A stretch of DNA of 8,334 nucleotides, from positions 1-8,334 of the forward strand of contig JAUZOX010000095.1 in the NCBI GenBank assembly GCA_030706265.1, written 5' to 3'. This DNA comes from Bacteroidota bacterium (lineage in GTDB: Bacteria; Bacteroidota; Bacteroidia; Bacteroidales; Cfx3-03). The translations under genes were made by a program, and so were the position numbers. Below, piece after piece: positions 1-7,902 of the stretch (within the stretch, counting starts at the first letter, position 1; the number at the start of each line of letters is the position of its first letter). The notes under the pieces were generated by a model. The model was given only the letters and a program-made list of their open reading frames with translations. It was not told the origin of the DNA and searched no databases.

Positions 1-1673
1 ATTTCATTCGGTTCGAACAGATCTTCGATACCGGCCTGGGCAACATGAGTATACTGCTCATAAAACCGGAAATTCTTACCATTGGTGAATTGGTTCCACA
101 GTTCGGTTTCCTTGTCGGATCTGGTCTTTGATGACACAATTGCATTAGGCATCAGACAGACGACATTATTTTTGGCACTCTTTAAAAGAAGCAGAAAGGT
201 AGCAAGCTTCTCCAAGCCCCCAATCGGGATAACAGAAATTCCATCCTTAAGGCCTGTTCTGCTCATTGACTTTAAGGTTCCCGAAATCAGATTGAGTATG
301 ATCAGATCAGCCGGATCTTCAACAAGAAGATTCCGACGGTTATTGAACAGGTTTTGTGAAATATCAAAACCGATAGCGGCTTGCAAGGGGAACAATGTAT
401 CCTGATCTGTCTCAAGGATCATATCTGAAACAACGCTTCCCTCAGCTGTATCCGTGACCGTTCTGACACGGTCCAGTCGGGATGGATTGATCAGGAATGG
501 CGAATGAGTAGAATAAATCACCTGGTGATCTAAAGAAAGGTCCTCAATAAACTTAAGCAGATCCGCCTGGGCAGAAGCATGTAAACTAAGACCCGGTTCA
601 TCAAGAAGGAGTATCAGATTATCACCCACCATGTTTTTTACCTTACTGAACCATACGACAAAAGAGAAAAACATGTTGAGCCCTTTGCTCCTGTTTCTTA
701 ACGGGAGTGTTACGCGTCTCGTCGTATTCCGTATGCGGATGTGAAGAATTTTGTCGTTTACATCATTCTCTTTTACATTCTCTATTTCAAATTTGATTTC
801 CAGATCCTTTTCTGTGGACCAATATTTGAAAATATAATTCGTCACATCGTTTGCCGTAGCTTCCAAATCAGCGAGGTAACTTTCAAAATCGTCCGTCTCT
901 AATAATTTGTCAATATCTATTTTAGCCAAATCAAAGAATGCTCTGGATATACGTAACATTTCATCATCTTTCGGAGGATTTTTCAAGTCCCGGATGCTGA
1001 TTCTGGTTGGCAATAAATAGTATTCATCAAAATACCAAAAATAGGGAATAGCGGGCTTCAGATAGTTTTTTGCGATATATCCCTTGATCGGATTACTCCA
1101 GGCATAGCCTTTTGAAAGTATTCGGTCATGCAAATCTTCAGCCATTTTTGCCAGTACCTCATCGTCGCGTTTCATCTCGCAGAGCTGAATAAGTTCTGTT
1201 ACGTTACGAACTATGCGTAGTTGAGATTGCAGGTCTTCACTGATTGTAAACCGCTGGTAGAATTGATCCAGAAATTTTCTTTCGTTTACCTTGAGTCCAA
1301 ACCAGTATGTTTTGCCCTTAAAGCTAATGCCATAAGAGAATGAACGACTCTGGAGTACATCTTTTCCCAGATCATATTCAATGACCTGCATCATTTCCTT
1401 GCTGATCTCAAAATTGCACCGGAGCGCTTCCGTATCTTCTCCCGAATTTTTAAACCGGATGAGTTCATTCCTCGGATAATCTCCAATGATGTTCAACTTG
1501 AAAAAAGGATTGCTTTCGAAGTAATTGATCTTGGCTATAGCCTCAAGAAATGCCGTCTTTCCGGATTCATTTTTTCCAACCAATACTGTGATTTTGTCGT
1601 CAATATCAATCTCCTGTTCCTTGTTGAAACTTTTATATTTATTGATTTTGACATTAGTGAGCTTAAGCTTCAT
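1..1673 (-). CDS. AAA-family ATPase with C-terminal OLD-like TOPRIM region (C-terminus outside window)
   Basis: The frame stays open for 557 codons from ATG 1673-1671 to the left edge, so the stop and probably about 100 residues are missing. Visible motifs, in order, are a Walker A GKNESGKT (about 33-40), a middle segment with FDEYYLLPTRISI (about 215-227), an ABC-like signature RSKGLNMF (328-335), a Walker B LLLDEPGLSLHA (355-366) and an H-loop STHSPF (388-393). A TOPRIM-like start, NLLVEDPAD (448-456), follows. Near the end IEDLF matches the conserved 'IEDLF-P' of this family. This is the SMC/OLD-type ATPase plan seen in overcoming-lysogenization-defect nucleases and GajA-like defence proteins: ATP binding gates a C-terminal nuclease. 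Here the TOPRIM acidic DxD strand reads VVCLMPNA (504-511), so nuclease activity is doubtful. The gene diverges from purD. Any helicase or other partner would lie to the left, unseen. The ATPase fold is confident; a defence role is inference. Confidence 0.9.
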   Translation of the reverse strand, partial: MKLKLTNVKINKYKSFNKEQEIDIDDKITVLVGKNESGKTAFLEAIAKINYFESNPFFKLNIIGDYPRNELIRFKNSGEDTEALRCNFEISKEMMQVIEYDLGKDVLQSRSFSYGISFKGKTYWFGLKVNERKFLDQFYQRFTISEDLQSQLRIVRNVTELIQLCEMKRDDEVLAKMAEDLHDRILSKGYAWSNPIKGYIAKNYLKPAIPYFWYFDEYYLLPTRISIRDLKNPPKDDEMLRISRAFFDLAKIDIDKLLETDDFESYLADLEATANDVTNYIFKYWSTEKDLEIKFEIENVKENDVNDKILHIRIRNTTRRVTLPLRNRSKGLNMFFSFVVWFSKVKNMVGDNLILLLDEPGLSLHASAQADLLKFIEDLSLDHQVIYSTHSPFLINPSRLDRVRTVTDTAEGSVVSDMILETDQDTLFPLQAAIGFDISQNLFNNRRNLLVEDPADLIILNLISGTLKSMSRTGLKDGISVIPIGGLEKLATFLLLLKSAKNNVVCLMPNAIVSSKTRSDKETELWNQFTNGKNFRFYEQYTHVAQAGIEDLFEPNE

Positions 1674-1826
1674 AATATTTGTTTTAATGGAGCCGTTAGT
1701 ATCGTTTTTGTTCAGGATCCGGTTTTGACTATTATCAATAGTTTCTGTCCAACTCTCAAATATAAGAAAAATCGAAACTGCTGAAAATACTTTATCAGGG
1801 ATAAATATTTTTAAAAATAGCTATTG

Positions 1827-1834
1827 CAAATATA
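1827..1834 (-). promoter_or_regulatory. Possible -7 promoter element for the divergent ATPase gene
   Basis: Read on the minus strand this is TATATTTG, followed by C, which matches the Bacteroidota -7 consensus TAnnTTTG. It lies about 154 bases upstream of the ATPase start. A second identical TATATTTG lies nearer the gene at 1764-1757. Neither has a clear -33 TTTG box at the usual distance (about 19-21 bases), so either or neither could be the real promoter. The region is AT-rich, which raises the chance of random matches. Confidence 0.3.
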
Positions 1835-1919
1835 GCTCAAAATCAAAGATCAGATTACAGTTAAATCAAGCCCCTCGTTCCATTTTACCTTTACTATAAA
1901 TTAAAAGCAGGATTTTTTG

Positions 1920-1927
1920 TTACTTTG
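1920..1927 (+). promoter_or_regulatory. Probable -7 promoter element of the purD cluster
   Basis: TTACTTTG followed by CA is one base from the Bacteroidota -7 consensus TAnnTTTG. It ends 18 bases before the purD ATG, which would give a leader of only about 10-14 bases. No good -33 TTTG box is visible at the usual spacing. No Shine-Dalgarno sequence precedes the ATG, only AT-rich sequence, as is usual in this phylum. Confidence 0.45.
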
Positions 1928-1945
1928 CAAAAATAAATTGGAAAA

Positions 1946-3220
1946 ATGAATGTATTATTACTGGGTTCCGGAGGCCGTGAACATGCCATAGCATGGAAAA
2001 TAGCTCAAAGCAAAAAATTGTCTACCCTTTTTATTGCACCCGGCAATGCGGGTACGCATGAATGCGGACAAAACGTATCGCTTAATTTGAGTGATTTCAG
2101 CAGCATCGGATCCTTTGTACTCAGTCATTCCATTGAAATGGTCATTGTTGGTCCTGAAGCACCGTTGGTTGAAGGAATCCATGATTATTTCTTATCCCTG
2201 CCCGAACTTTCTAAAGTCAAAGTGATTGGCCCGGTCCAAAAAGGCGCATTACTTGAAGGCAGTAAAGATTATGCCAAGGCGTTTATGCAGCGCCATTCAA
2301 TTCCTACCGCTGTGTACCATACCTTTAATAAAGATAACTACGATGAAGGCATAACTTTTTTAAAATCACTCAAGCCACCCTATGTTTTAAAGGCTGACGG
2401 TCTTGCGGCCGGAAAAGGAGTTGTAATCTGCTCGGACCTGAGAGAAGCGCAGCAGGAATTTGCTGATATGATTCAACATTCCAAATTTGGCAATGCCTCC
2501 TCCAAAGTTGTGATAGAGGAGTTTTTAAGTGGCATTGAATGTTCCGTATTTGCCATATCTGATGGCAAAACGTATAAACTTCTCCCTGTAGCAAAAGACT
2601 ATAAACGCATTGGCGAAGGAAATACAGGTCCTAATACCGGCGGCATGGGATCAGTCTCACCAGTGCCCTTCGCTGATGAAATATTCATGAAAAAGGTTGA
2701 GGACCGAATCGTAAAGCCGACCGTTGAAGGATTAATCAGCGAAGGAATCGAATATAAAGGATTCATTTTCTTTGGTCTGATTAATGTTGAAGGTGAACCT
2801 TTTGTTATAGAATATAATGCCCGGATGGGTGATCCTGAAACTGAATCTGTTTTTCCAAGAATAAAGAACGATATCCTTGAAGTCTTTGATGCCATTGCAA
2901 CCCAAACTCTCGATCAGATTAATCTTGATATTGATCCCCGGTTTGTGGTATCTGTAATGTTGGTTTCAAAAGGATATCCGGATGCATATGAAAAGGGCAT
3001 TAAAATGACCATTTCTAAAGCGCCTCATGACACTCTTTATTTCCATGCAGGAACAAAAATTGTTGACGATGTTATCGTAACAAACGGTGGACGTGTTTTA
3101 TCCGTTTCTTCATATGGAAATACGATGAAAGAAGCGTTGGAAAGATCTTATTCAGCAGTTCAAAAAGTCAATTACAATACCAAACACTTCCGCAGTGATA
3201 TAGGATTTGACCTGCAATAA
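1946..3220 (+). CDS. purD: Phosphoribosylamine--glycine ligase (GAR synthetase)
   Basis: PurD joins glycine to 5-phosphoribosylamine using ATP, giving glycinamide ribonucleotide; this is the second step of de novo purine synthesis, in the cytoplasm. At 424 residues the protein has the usual length for the family and appears intact. The N-terminal nucleotide-binding loop LLGSGGREHA is at residues 5-14, and VGPEAPLVEG follows. The ATP-grasp region shows KADGLAAGKG (149-158), GPNTGGMGS (228-236) and the metal/phosphate-binding stretch EYNARMGDPET (289-299). The remaining C-terminal domain contains VVSVMLVSKGYP, typical of PurD. The ATG at 1946 is chosen because the glycine-rich loop must sit close to the N-terminus. 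It is first in a tight cluster: the next gene starts 11 bases after the stop. No other purine genes are in the window. The assignment is secure. Confidence 0.98.
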   Translation: MNVLLLGSGGREHAIAWKIAQSKKLSTLFIAPGNAGTHECGQNVSLNLSDFSSIGSFVLSHSIEMVIVGPEAPLVEGIHDYFLSLPELSKVKVIGPVQKGALLEGSKDYAKAFMQRHSIPTAVYHTFNKDNYDEGITFLKSLKPPYVLKADGLAAGKGVVICSDLREAQQEFADMIQHSKFGNASSKVVIEEFLSGIECSVFAISDGKTYKLLPVAKDYKRIGEGNTGPNTGGMGSVSPVPFADEIFMKKVEDRIVKPTVEGLISEGIEYKGFIFFGLINVEGEPFVIEYNARMGDPETESVFPRIKNDILEVFDAIATQTLDQINLDIDPRFVVSVMLVSKGYPDAYEKGIKMTISKAPHDTLYFHAGTKIVDDVIVTNGGRVLSVSSYGNTMKEALERSYSAVQKVNYNTKHFRSDIGFDLQ

Positions 3221-3231
3221 TTTACCCAACC

Positions 3232-4215
3232 ATGTTGTTAAGAATATTCCGAAGCCAATCACCGGTCCAGTTTCTGCTCCTCCTGCCCTTATTCATAGGA
3301 TTGTGGTACGGTTCATTGGGTAATGGAATCATGCAATCGCCAGCTAACTTTGATCCGGGACTTTACCGTTTTATTTTTAACCATATTTCATCCCATCCTG
3401 TTTCAGTTTCGATAATTACAATTTTGCTGGTTGCGTTGCAGGCTATCGTCCTCAATTACATGCTCATTCGAAACAACCTGTCCCTTCGGAATAACCTTCT
3501 ACCGGCTTTTATTTTCATTTTACTATCCGGAAGCACTCCTTCGCTAACACAGTTATCGGCTCCTATGATAGCCTCTTTTTTTATCCTGTTGGGTGTTGCC
3601 GAGTTATTAAGCATGTATGATTTAAAAGACCCATTCACCGAATGCTTCAATGCCTCATTTTTTATCACGATAGCCTCTTGTTTCTATTTTCCGGCCATTT
3701 CTTTTTTTCTGTTAATATGGATTAGTTTTTTAATTTACAGAGTTCTATCCTGGCGGGAATGGATCATTTCTTTAATAGGATTCTTTGCTGCCGCTTTATT
3801 TATCTGGTTTTATTTCTTTTGGAATAATCAGGAAATGGTGATATGGAATTATATCAGACAGTTTTTTTCACATCCTGAACACTTTCAAGTTCAACTTACC
3901 AAAATGGGGTATATTTTATGGGGAATTGTTGCGTTGATCTTTCTAAGCTCTTTGGCCAACTTAATGAATCATATTAATGAAAAGGTGATTGCGATCAGGC
4001 GGAAATACTGGGTCATCATCTTCACGTTTTTTATAGCATTATTCTCATTTGTTTATGCTAACCAAGAGTTTAAGTATCACACCATCTTTTTAACGATCCC
4101 GGCCACTGCAATCCTTAATTATGCTTTATTATACCGGAAAAAACAACGACGTTCAGAATTGATATTGTGGTTATTAACAATAGTCGTTCTGGCATCAAGA
4201 ATTATTGCTGTCTAA
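3232..4215 (+). CDS. Polytopic inner-membrane protein, DUF6427-like
   Basis: This 327-residue protein is very hydrophobic, with roughly nine to eleven predicted membrane segments, for example near residues 13-29, 57-79, 88-100, 108-126, 141-170, 178-197, 227-245, 259-276, 283-300 and 309-325. There is no signal peptide apart from the first membrane segment. The N-terminus (MLLRIFRSQSP, then a long hydrophobic run) and LSWREWIISLIGF in the middle look like DUF6427, a Bacteroidota family often found close to purine or pyrimidine salvage and synthesis genes. That family link is from memory. Biochemical function is unknown; polytopic proteins of this layout include glycosyltransferase-like enzymes and transporters, but I see no diagnostic catalytic motif. 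The gene starts 11 bases after purD and ends 11 bases before rnhB, which implies co-transcription with both. Confidence 0.82.
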   Translation: MLLRIFRSQSPVQFLLLLPLFIGLWYGSLGNGIMQSPANFDPGLYRFIFNHISSHPVSVSIITILLVALQAIVLNYMLIRNNLSLRNNLLPAFIFILLSGSTPSLTQLSAPMIASFFILLGVAELLSMYDLKDPFTECFNASFFITIASCFYFPAISFFLLIWISFLIYRVLSWREWIISLIGFFAAALFIWFYFFWNNQEMVIWNYIRQFFSHPEHFQVQLTKMGYILWGIVALIFLSSLANLMNHINEKVIAIRRKYWVIIFTFFIALFSFVYANQEFKYHTIFLTIPATAILNYALLYRKKQRRSELILWLLTIVVLASRIIAV

Positions 4216-4226
4216 TTTGTATAAGG

Positions 4227-4841
4227 ATGAAATCATCTTTTCAACCTCTCAAGGCAAGATTTCAGGACAGTTTGATTGAAGCCGGGATTGATGAAGCCGG
4301 AAGAGGTTGTCTTGCAGGCCCTGTTGTAGCAGCAGCCGTAATATTCCCTCCAAATTTCAATGATCCTGAACTGAACGATTCGAAAAAGCTTACGGCAACC
4401 CAACGTGAAAAGATTTGCGAAAGAATAAAATCAAACGCGTTTGCATGGGCCATTGGGGTTATTGATAACGTTTTGATAGATGAAATAAATATTCTTCAGG
4501 CGACTTATCAGGCGATGCATGATGCTATTGATCAGCTTTCCCAAAAGCCGGAGTTGCTTTTGGTTGACGGAAACCGATTTAAACCCTATCCCGGAATTCC
4601 ATTTCGCTGCTTTATCAAAGGGGATGGACGGTTTCAGTCAATTGCTGCTGCTTCTATACTGGCGAAAACACATCGAGACGCACTGATGCAGGAAATGCAC
4701 CTAAAGTACCCCTGTTACGGTTGGGATCAAAATAAAGGCTACCCCACTAAATTTCATCGACAAGCCATAAAGAAAAATGGCATTTCCCCTCTCCATCGAA
4801 TTTCTTTTCAATTACTACCGCCATTATCGCTTTTTGATTAA
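4227..4841 (+). CDS. rnhB: Ribonuclease HII
   Basis: RNase HII cuts the RNA strand of RNA-DNA hybrids and starts removal of single ribonucleotides misincorporated in DNA. The 204-residue product is of normal bacterial length. It carries GIDEAGRGCLAGPV (20-33), containing the catalytic D22 and E23 and the GRG motif that senses the ribonucleotide. DSKKL is at 51-55, LLVDGN (111-116) supplies the third acidic residue D114, and SILAKTHRD (143-151) ends in the fourth, D151. The late YGWDQNKGYPT stretch is also typical. The start at 4227 is chosen because the only upstream in-frame ATG, at 4167, overlaps the end of the preceding membrane protein and would add 20 unconserved residues. With the chosen start the gap to the upstream stop is 11 bases. 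The AAGG directly abutting the ATG is too close to act as a ribosome binding site. All catalytic residues are present, so the enzyme should be active. Confidence 0.97.
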   Translation: MKSSFQPLKARFQDSLIEAGIDEAGRGCLAGPVVAAAVIFPPNFNDPELNDSKKLTATQREKICERIKSNAFAWAIGVIDNVLIDEINILQATYQAMHDAIDQLSQKPELLLVDGNRFKPYPGIPFRCFIKGDGRFQSIAAASILAKTHRDALMQEMHLKYPCYGWDQNKGYPTKFHRQAIKKNGISPLHRISFQLLPPLSLFD

Positions 4842-4915
4842 ATGTAAAAACCAATTTTATATTTTCGTGTTTATTTTTATTTATTGAAGTTATATACAGA
4901 ATCATTTTCCCTTTG

Positions 4916-4923
4916 TAACTTTG
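4916..4923 (+). promoter_or_regulatory. Candidate -7 promoter element before the large envelope protein
   Basis: TAACTTTG matches the Bacteroidota TAnnTTTG element exactly. It lies 75-82 bases after the rnhB stop and overlaps the most upstream possible TTG start (4921) of the next gene. If real, transcription would begin around 4928-4931, which would exclude that start and favour the TTG at 4942. No convincing -33 TTTG is at the usual distance; the closest TTG, at 4884-4886, is too far away. Confidence 0.4.
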
Positions 4924-7719
4924 ATATCTAAATTCAAGGCTTTGACGAGTATACACAAGAAACTCTGGCATCTCTTAAAACTTAAACCGATCCTGGCAAT
5001 CGTCACGGTTTTAATTGTAATTGCACTAATAGCCACTCCATTTTTTTATAGTCTATATTGGTCACAAAAAGAGATTCCCGCTATCGATGCAATTCCCACA
5101 GATGCAGCCATTATACTAAAAGTTAACAACTTAACCCAAACGTGGCCACTAATTACCAGTAGCCAGATTTGGAAAAATTTCACACGGGAGAAAGATTATG
5201 AAAACCTTGAGTCAAAAGTGAATAATTTTTTCAAAATAGCTTTTCAAAATTCAGGATTTGCATATGCCATAAGAAAATTCCCTTTATATATTTCGCTCCA
5301 TCCGTTGCATGAAGGCGGAGCGGGCTTATTGTATTCAATCCAAACCGGACATGCCGTCCATGATAAAGACTTAAATCCGTTGATCCAAAAATATTTTGGT
5401 TCCAATATTCAAATCGTTATCCGTGATTTTGCAGGCGTTCATATCCGGGAGATTATCTTTAAAAGCGCAAAATTTTCCCCCGTTAAAGAACATGTGATTA
5501 ATATCGTGCTAAAGGAGGGTATTTTGATGGCCTCTGACAATACGAGTCTGATTAATGAAGCAATTCTAACGCTCAAATCGGGAGAAAGCATTACAAGTCA
5601 GAAGGCTTTTATGCGTGTTAGCCGTACAGAGAGTCAAAGAGCCAATGCGGTTCTTTATATAAATTATCATAATTTACCCAACATTTTCAATGATCAGCTT
5701 GATGCCAGAAGTCTTTTCAATATCTCCGGGATCAGTACATTTAGTGAGTGGACCGAACTAGACATACTCATCAAAGAAAAACAACTCCTGATGAACGGAT
5801 TTTCATCGGGAGGGGAATCTGCAAACACCTTTCTTAAACTTTTTAACGACCAACACACTACGCCCAGCAATGTCGAAAGTTTGATGCCCGATAATACTGC
5901 AGCGTTTATTAACATTGGATTTAAAGATTATACTACGATCTTTCGGCGTTTAAAGCTCCAACTTAAAAAACAGAACAAATTAGATACGCTGGAAAACAGG
6001 CTCAAAGCAATTTCCGATAGTTTTAATATCGATGCCGAGCAGACGTTGACCGGTTGGGTAAAAAGCGAAATGGGTATTGCAATTACGAACAATCTTTCCT
6101 TATCGGAAGAAGAGAATGTTTATGCATATTTTAAAACCAGCAGTCCGGTTCAGGCCGAATCGTCACTTTCGATTCTATCCAAGGCTAATTCAATGGTATT
6201 TAATGGCATAACGATTCACGTTATCGAATATCCCTCGCTCCTCCCGTCAATATATGGCATTCTATTCCCTGATGCAAAAAAGTATTACTTTGCATTAGCC
6301 GGTGATTATGTCGTGTTTGCACGTTCTGTAAATGCAATGACGGCCTTTTTAAGTAGTTATACTTCAAAGAACACCCTTGCGAACTCACCATCATTTCAGA
6401 ACTTCAAAAATTATATCTCGGGAACTTCCAATATATGGGTTTATGCAGACTTATCTCAAATCGTACAACACATATTAACGTTGCTGATACCGGGAGATAA
6501 ACAAAATTATCCCATAATGCAGGCAATCAGATCAGCAAAGCTCATCTCTACAGAATTTTCTTTAGAGAATAATCTGTTTTATACCAGTGTTTGCATTGCA
6601 AATGATACGACAAATCAAGCATCAAACGTTTCTTCGCTTAATGATCAATTTGCCAATCTACCTTCACCTGAATGGGGAACCTATATCGGTACTATTCGTA
6701 ATAAGCCGGTTGTCGTCAAGACAGAAAAAGGCTATTTTATTTTCGTAATTGATGAAAGCAACAAGATATGGTGTATCAACGACAAAGGTGGCTTAGAATG
6801 GAGTCATTTAACGGGGGGCCATATCCTCGGCGACTTGCGTATCATTGATTTTCAAGGTCACAAATGCATTGCCTTCAATTCTTCAGATCTGATATACCTG
6901 CTCAAAACCGATGGCAATTACGAAAATGGATTCCCCCTTAAGTTACCTTTTAATGCCACGAATGGGTTAACCCCTTATTCCGGAGGACAGGATGGCCTTT
7001 CTTTCTTCCTGGCAACATCCAAAAATAACATTCAAGCCATAACCGTGAAAGGGAAAAAGCTGGTGCCATGGATTCCGGTTGAGATGAAAGCGCGTGTGAT
7101 TAAACCGGTCGAAATCACTGACCATTTTGGGAAAAAATTAATTGCCATTGTTGACGAAGCCGGCCGCATCAAAATAGCAGATATAAAAGGATTAGTATCA
7201 GGGAATTTTGATAAAGTCCCCAATATCTCATCAAACACTCAAATTTGGCCCAATCGGGTATCTTCCAAAGGCGACATCATCTGTGCGGCAGCCGATGGGG
7301 ATTTGCTTTTTATTAAAAAGGATGGGATGTTTGATAAAATTCCTTTCGAAACGATCATCACCAATCCTTTCTTTCTGATCGACCAGTACGAAAATAATGG
7401 GAAATTGGATTATATATTTATGGATCAAGCCCGTATGACCGTATTCAATACGCAAAATGAAATCATCTACGAATACGATTTATCTTCTTTCCCCCGCTTT
7501 CAGCCATTGGTTTTTATTGCACCCGACAATCGCAAATATTATTTAGTCACCGCAGGCAACAACCGATTGCTGCTTTTTAATTCACAGGGAATTATGAGAG
7601 AGTTTCCTGACATAAAAAGCGAAACTCCTCCAGCGATACTTCCTATAGAGGGAACACGGTCAGCATATATTTTGACAATTGAAAAGCAATTTTTAAATGC
7701 ATATAAGTACACCTTTTGA
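4921..7719 (+). CDS. Membrane-anchored envelope protein: DUF3352-like region plus C-terminal beta-propeller
   Basis: This is a long protein of up to 932 residues. A basic N-terminus (KALTSIHKKLWHLLKLK) is followed by a single membrane segment at about 23-46, so the bulk should face the periplasm. The first two thirds resemble DUF3352-type proteins: a hydrophobic strand after a proline, IPTDAAIILKVNN (58-70), recurs as MPDNTAAFINIGF (about 322-334). From about residue 580 to the end there are roughly seven or eight short repeats of 30-50 residues, each ending in a strand-turn-strand of the PQQ/WD type. Examples are KIWCINDKGGLEW, LIYLLKTDGNYENGFP, NIQAITVKGKKL, RIKIADIKG and RLLLFNSQGIMREFP, consistent with a single beta-propeller. 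No enzyme motif is evident. No ATG exists near the N-terminus; starts are TTG 4921 or TTG 4942, since an in-frame stop at 4885 closes the frame. The family assignment is from memory of similar Bacteroidota proteins, and function is unknown. Confidence 0.85.
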   Translation: MISKFKALTSIHKKLWHLLKLKPILAIVTVLIVIALIATPFFYSLYWSQKEIPAIDAIPTDAAIILKVNNLTQTWPLITSSQIWKNFTREKDYENLESKVNNFFKIAFQNSGFAYAIRKFPLYISLHPLHEGGAGLLYSIQTGHAVHDKDLNPLIQKYFGSNIQIVIRDFAGVHIREIIFKSAKFSPVKEHVINIVLKEGILMASDNTSLINEAILTLKSGESITSQKAFMRVSRTESQRANAVLYINYHNLPNIFNDQLDARSLFNISGISTFSEWTELDILIKEKQLLMNGFSSGGESANTFLKLFNDQHTTPSNVESLMPDNTAAFINIGFKDYTTIFRRLKLQLKKQNKLDTLENRLKAISDSFNIDAEQTLTGWVKSEMGIAITNNLSLSEEENVYAYFKTSSPVQAESSLSILSKANSMVFNGITIHVIEYPSLLPSIYGILFPDAKKYYFALAGDYVVFARSVNAMTAFLSSYTSKNTLANSPSFQNFKNYISGTSNIWVYADLSQIVQHILTLLIPGDKQNYPIMQAIRSAKLISTEFSLENNLFYTSVCIANDTTNQASNVSSLNDQFANLPSPEWGTYIGTIRNKPVVVKTEKGYFIFVIDESNKIWCINDKGGLEWSHLTGGHILGDLRIIDFQGHKCIAFNSSDLIYLLKTDGNYENGFPLKLPFNATNGLTPYSGGQDGLSFFLATSKNNIQAITVKGKKLVPWIPVEMKARVIKPVEITDHFGKKLIAIVDEAGRIKIADIKGLVSGNFDKVPNISSNTQIWPNRVSSKGDIICAAADGDLLFIKKDGMFDKIPFETIITNPFFLIDQYENNGKLDYIFMDQARMTVFNTQNEIIYEYDLSSFPRFQPLVFIAPDNRKYYLVTAGNNRLLLFNSQGIMREFPDIKSETPPAILPIEGTRSAYILTIEKQFLNAYKYTF

Positions 7720-7760
7720 TTGTTTTTATCAAAGGCATAATGGTTCAAATAACCAAGGTC

Positions 7761-7902
7761 TGCTGAAAAACTCAACTGAGATTTTTTAAGCTATCCTTTT
7801 CAGACTTGGATTGAAGCACCGCCCCCCCCTACTTTGTCCTGAATATCTTCAATAAATACCGTTGAGGATTTTCACAGTGCCTTTGCTGAAAAACTTTTCA
7901 GC
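7761..7902. repeat. 12-bp direct repeat TGCTGAAAAACT, second copy within a perfect 8-bp inverted repeat
   Basis: TGCTGAAAAACT occurs at 7761-7772 and again at 7884-7895. The second copy is part of GCTGAAAA-AC-TTTTCAGC (7885-7902), a perfect inverted repeat with a two-base centre. The reverse complement of that palindrome also shares GCTGAAAA with the first copy, so the pair can be read as direct or inverted repeats bounding about 140 bp. This arrangement would fit a small mobile-element remnant, but the ends are too short to prove it. Confidence 0.5.
7766..7787 (+). terminator. Weak terminator-like hairpin downstream of the envelope protein gene
   Basis: CTC (7771-7773) pairs with GAG (7778-7780) around an AACT loop. 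The stem is extended by an A-run (7766-7770) against TTTTTT (7782-7787) with one bulged A. The T-run follows the stem, as in an intrinsic terminator, and the A-run on the other side could make it bidirectional. The GC part is short, so it is a weak candidate. Two other small hairpins lie just before it: TTTGAT/ATCAAA (7715-7720 with 7728-7733), overlapping the stop codon, and TGGTT/AACCA (7741-7755). Neither has a T-run. Confidence 0.35.

Noticed and set aside
82..405. Plus-strand open frame of 107 codons
   Set aside because: It lies opposite the ATPase gene, whose motifs run through this stretch on the minus strand; the plus-strand product shows no recognisable feature.
1525..1728. Plus-strand open frame of 67 codons at the start of the ATPase gene
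   Set aside because: It is antisense to the Walker A region of the ATPase and its hydrophobic look is a by-product of that coding sequence.
1674..1945. Small RNA, tRNA or riboswitch in the divergent intergenic region, including a purine riboswitch ahead of purD
   Set aside because: No cloverleaf, conserved purine-aptamer core or stable hairpin was seen; the region is AT-rich and the apparent purD promoter leaves too short a leader for a riboswitch.
4167..4226. In-frame upstream ATG that would extend RNase HII by 20 residues
   Set aside because: It lies within the end of the preceding membrane protein gene, the added residues do not look like an RNase HII N-terminus, and the ATG at 4227 gives normal spacing and length.
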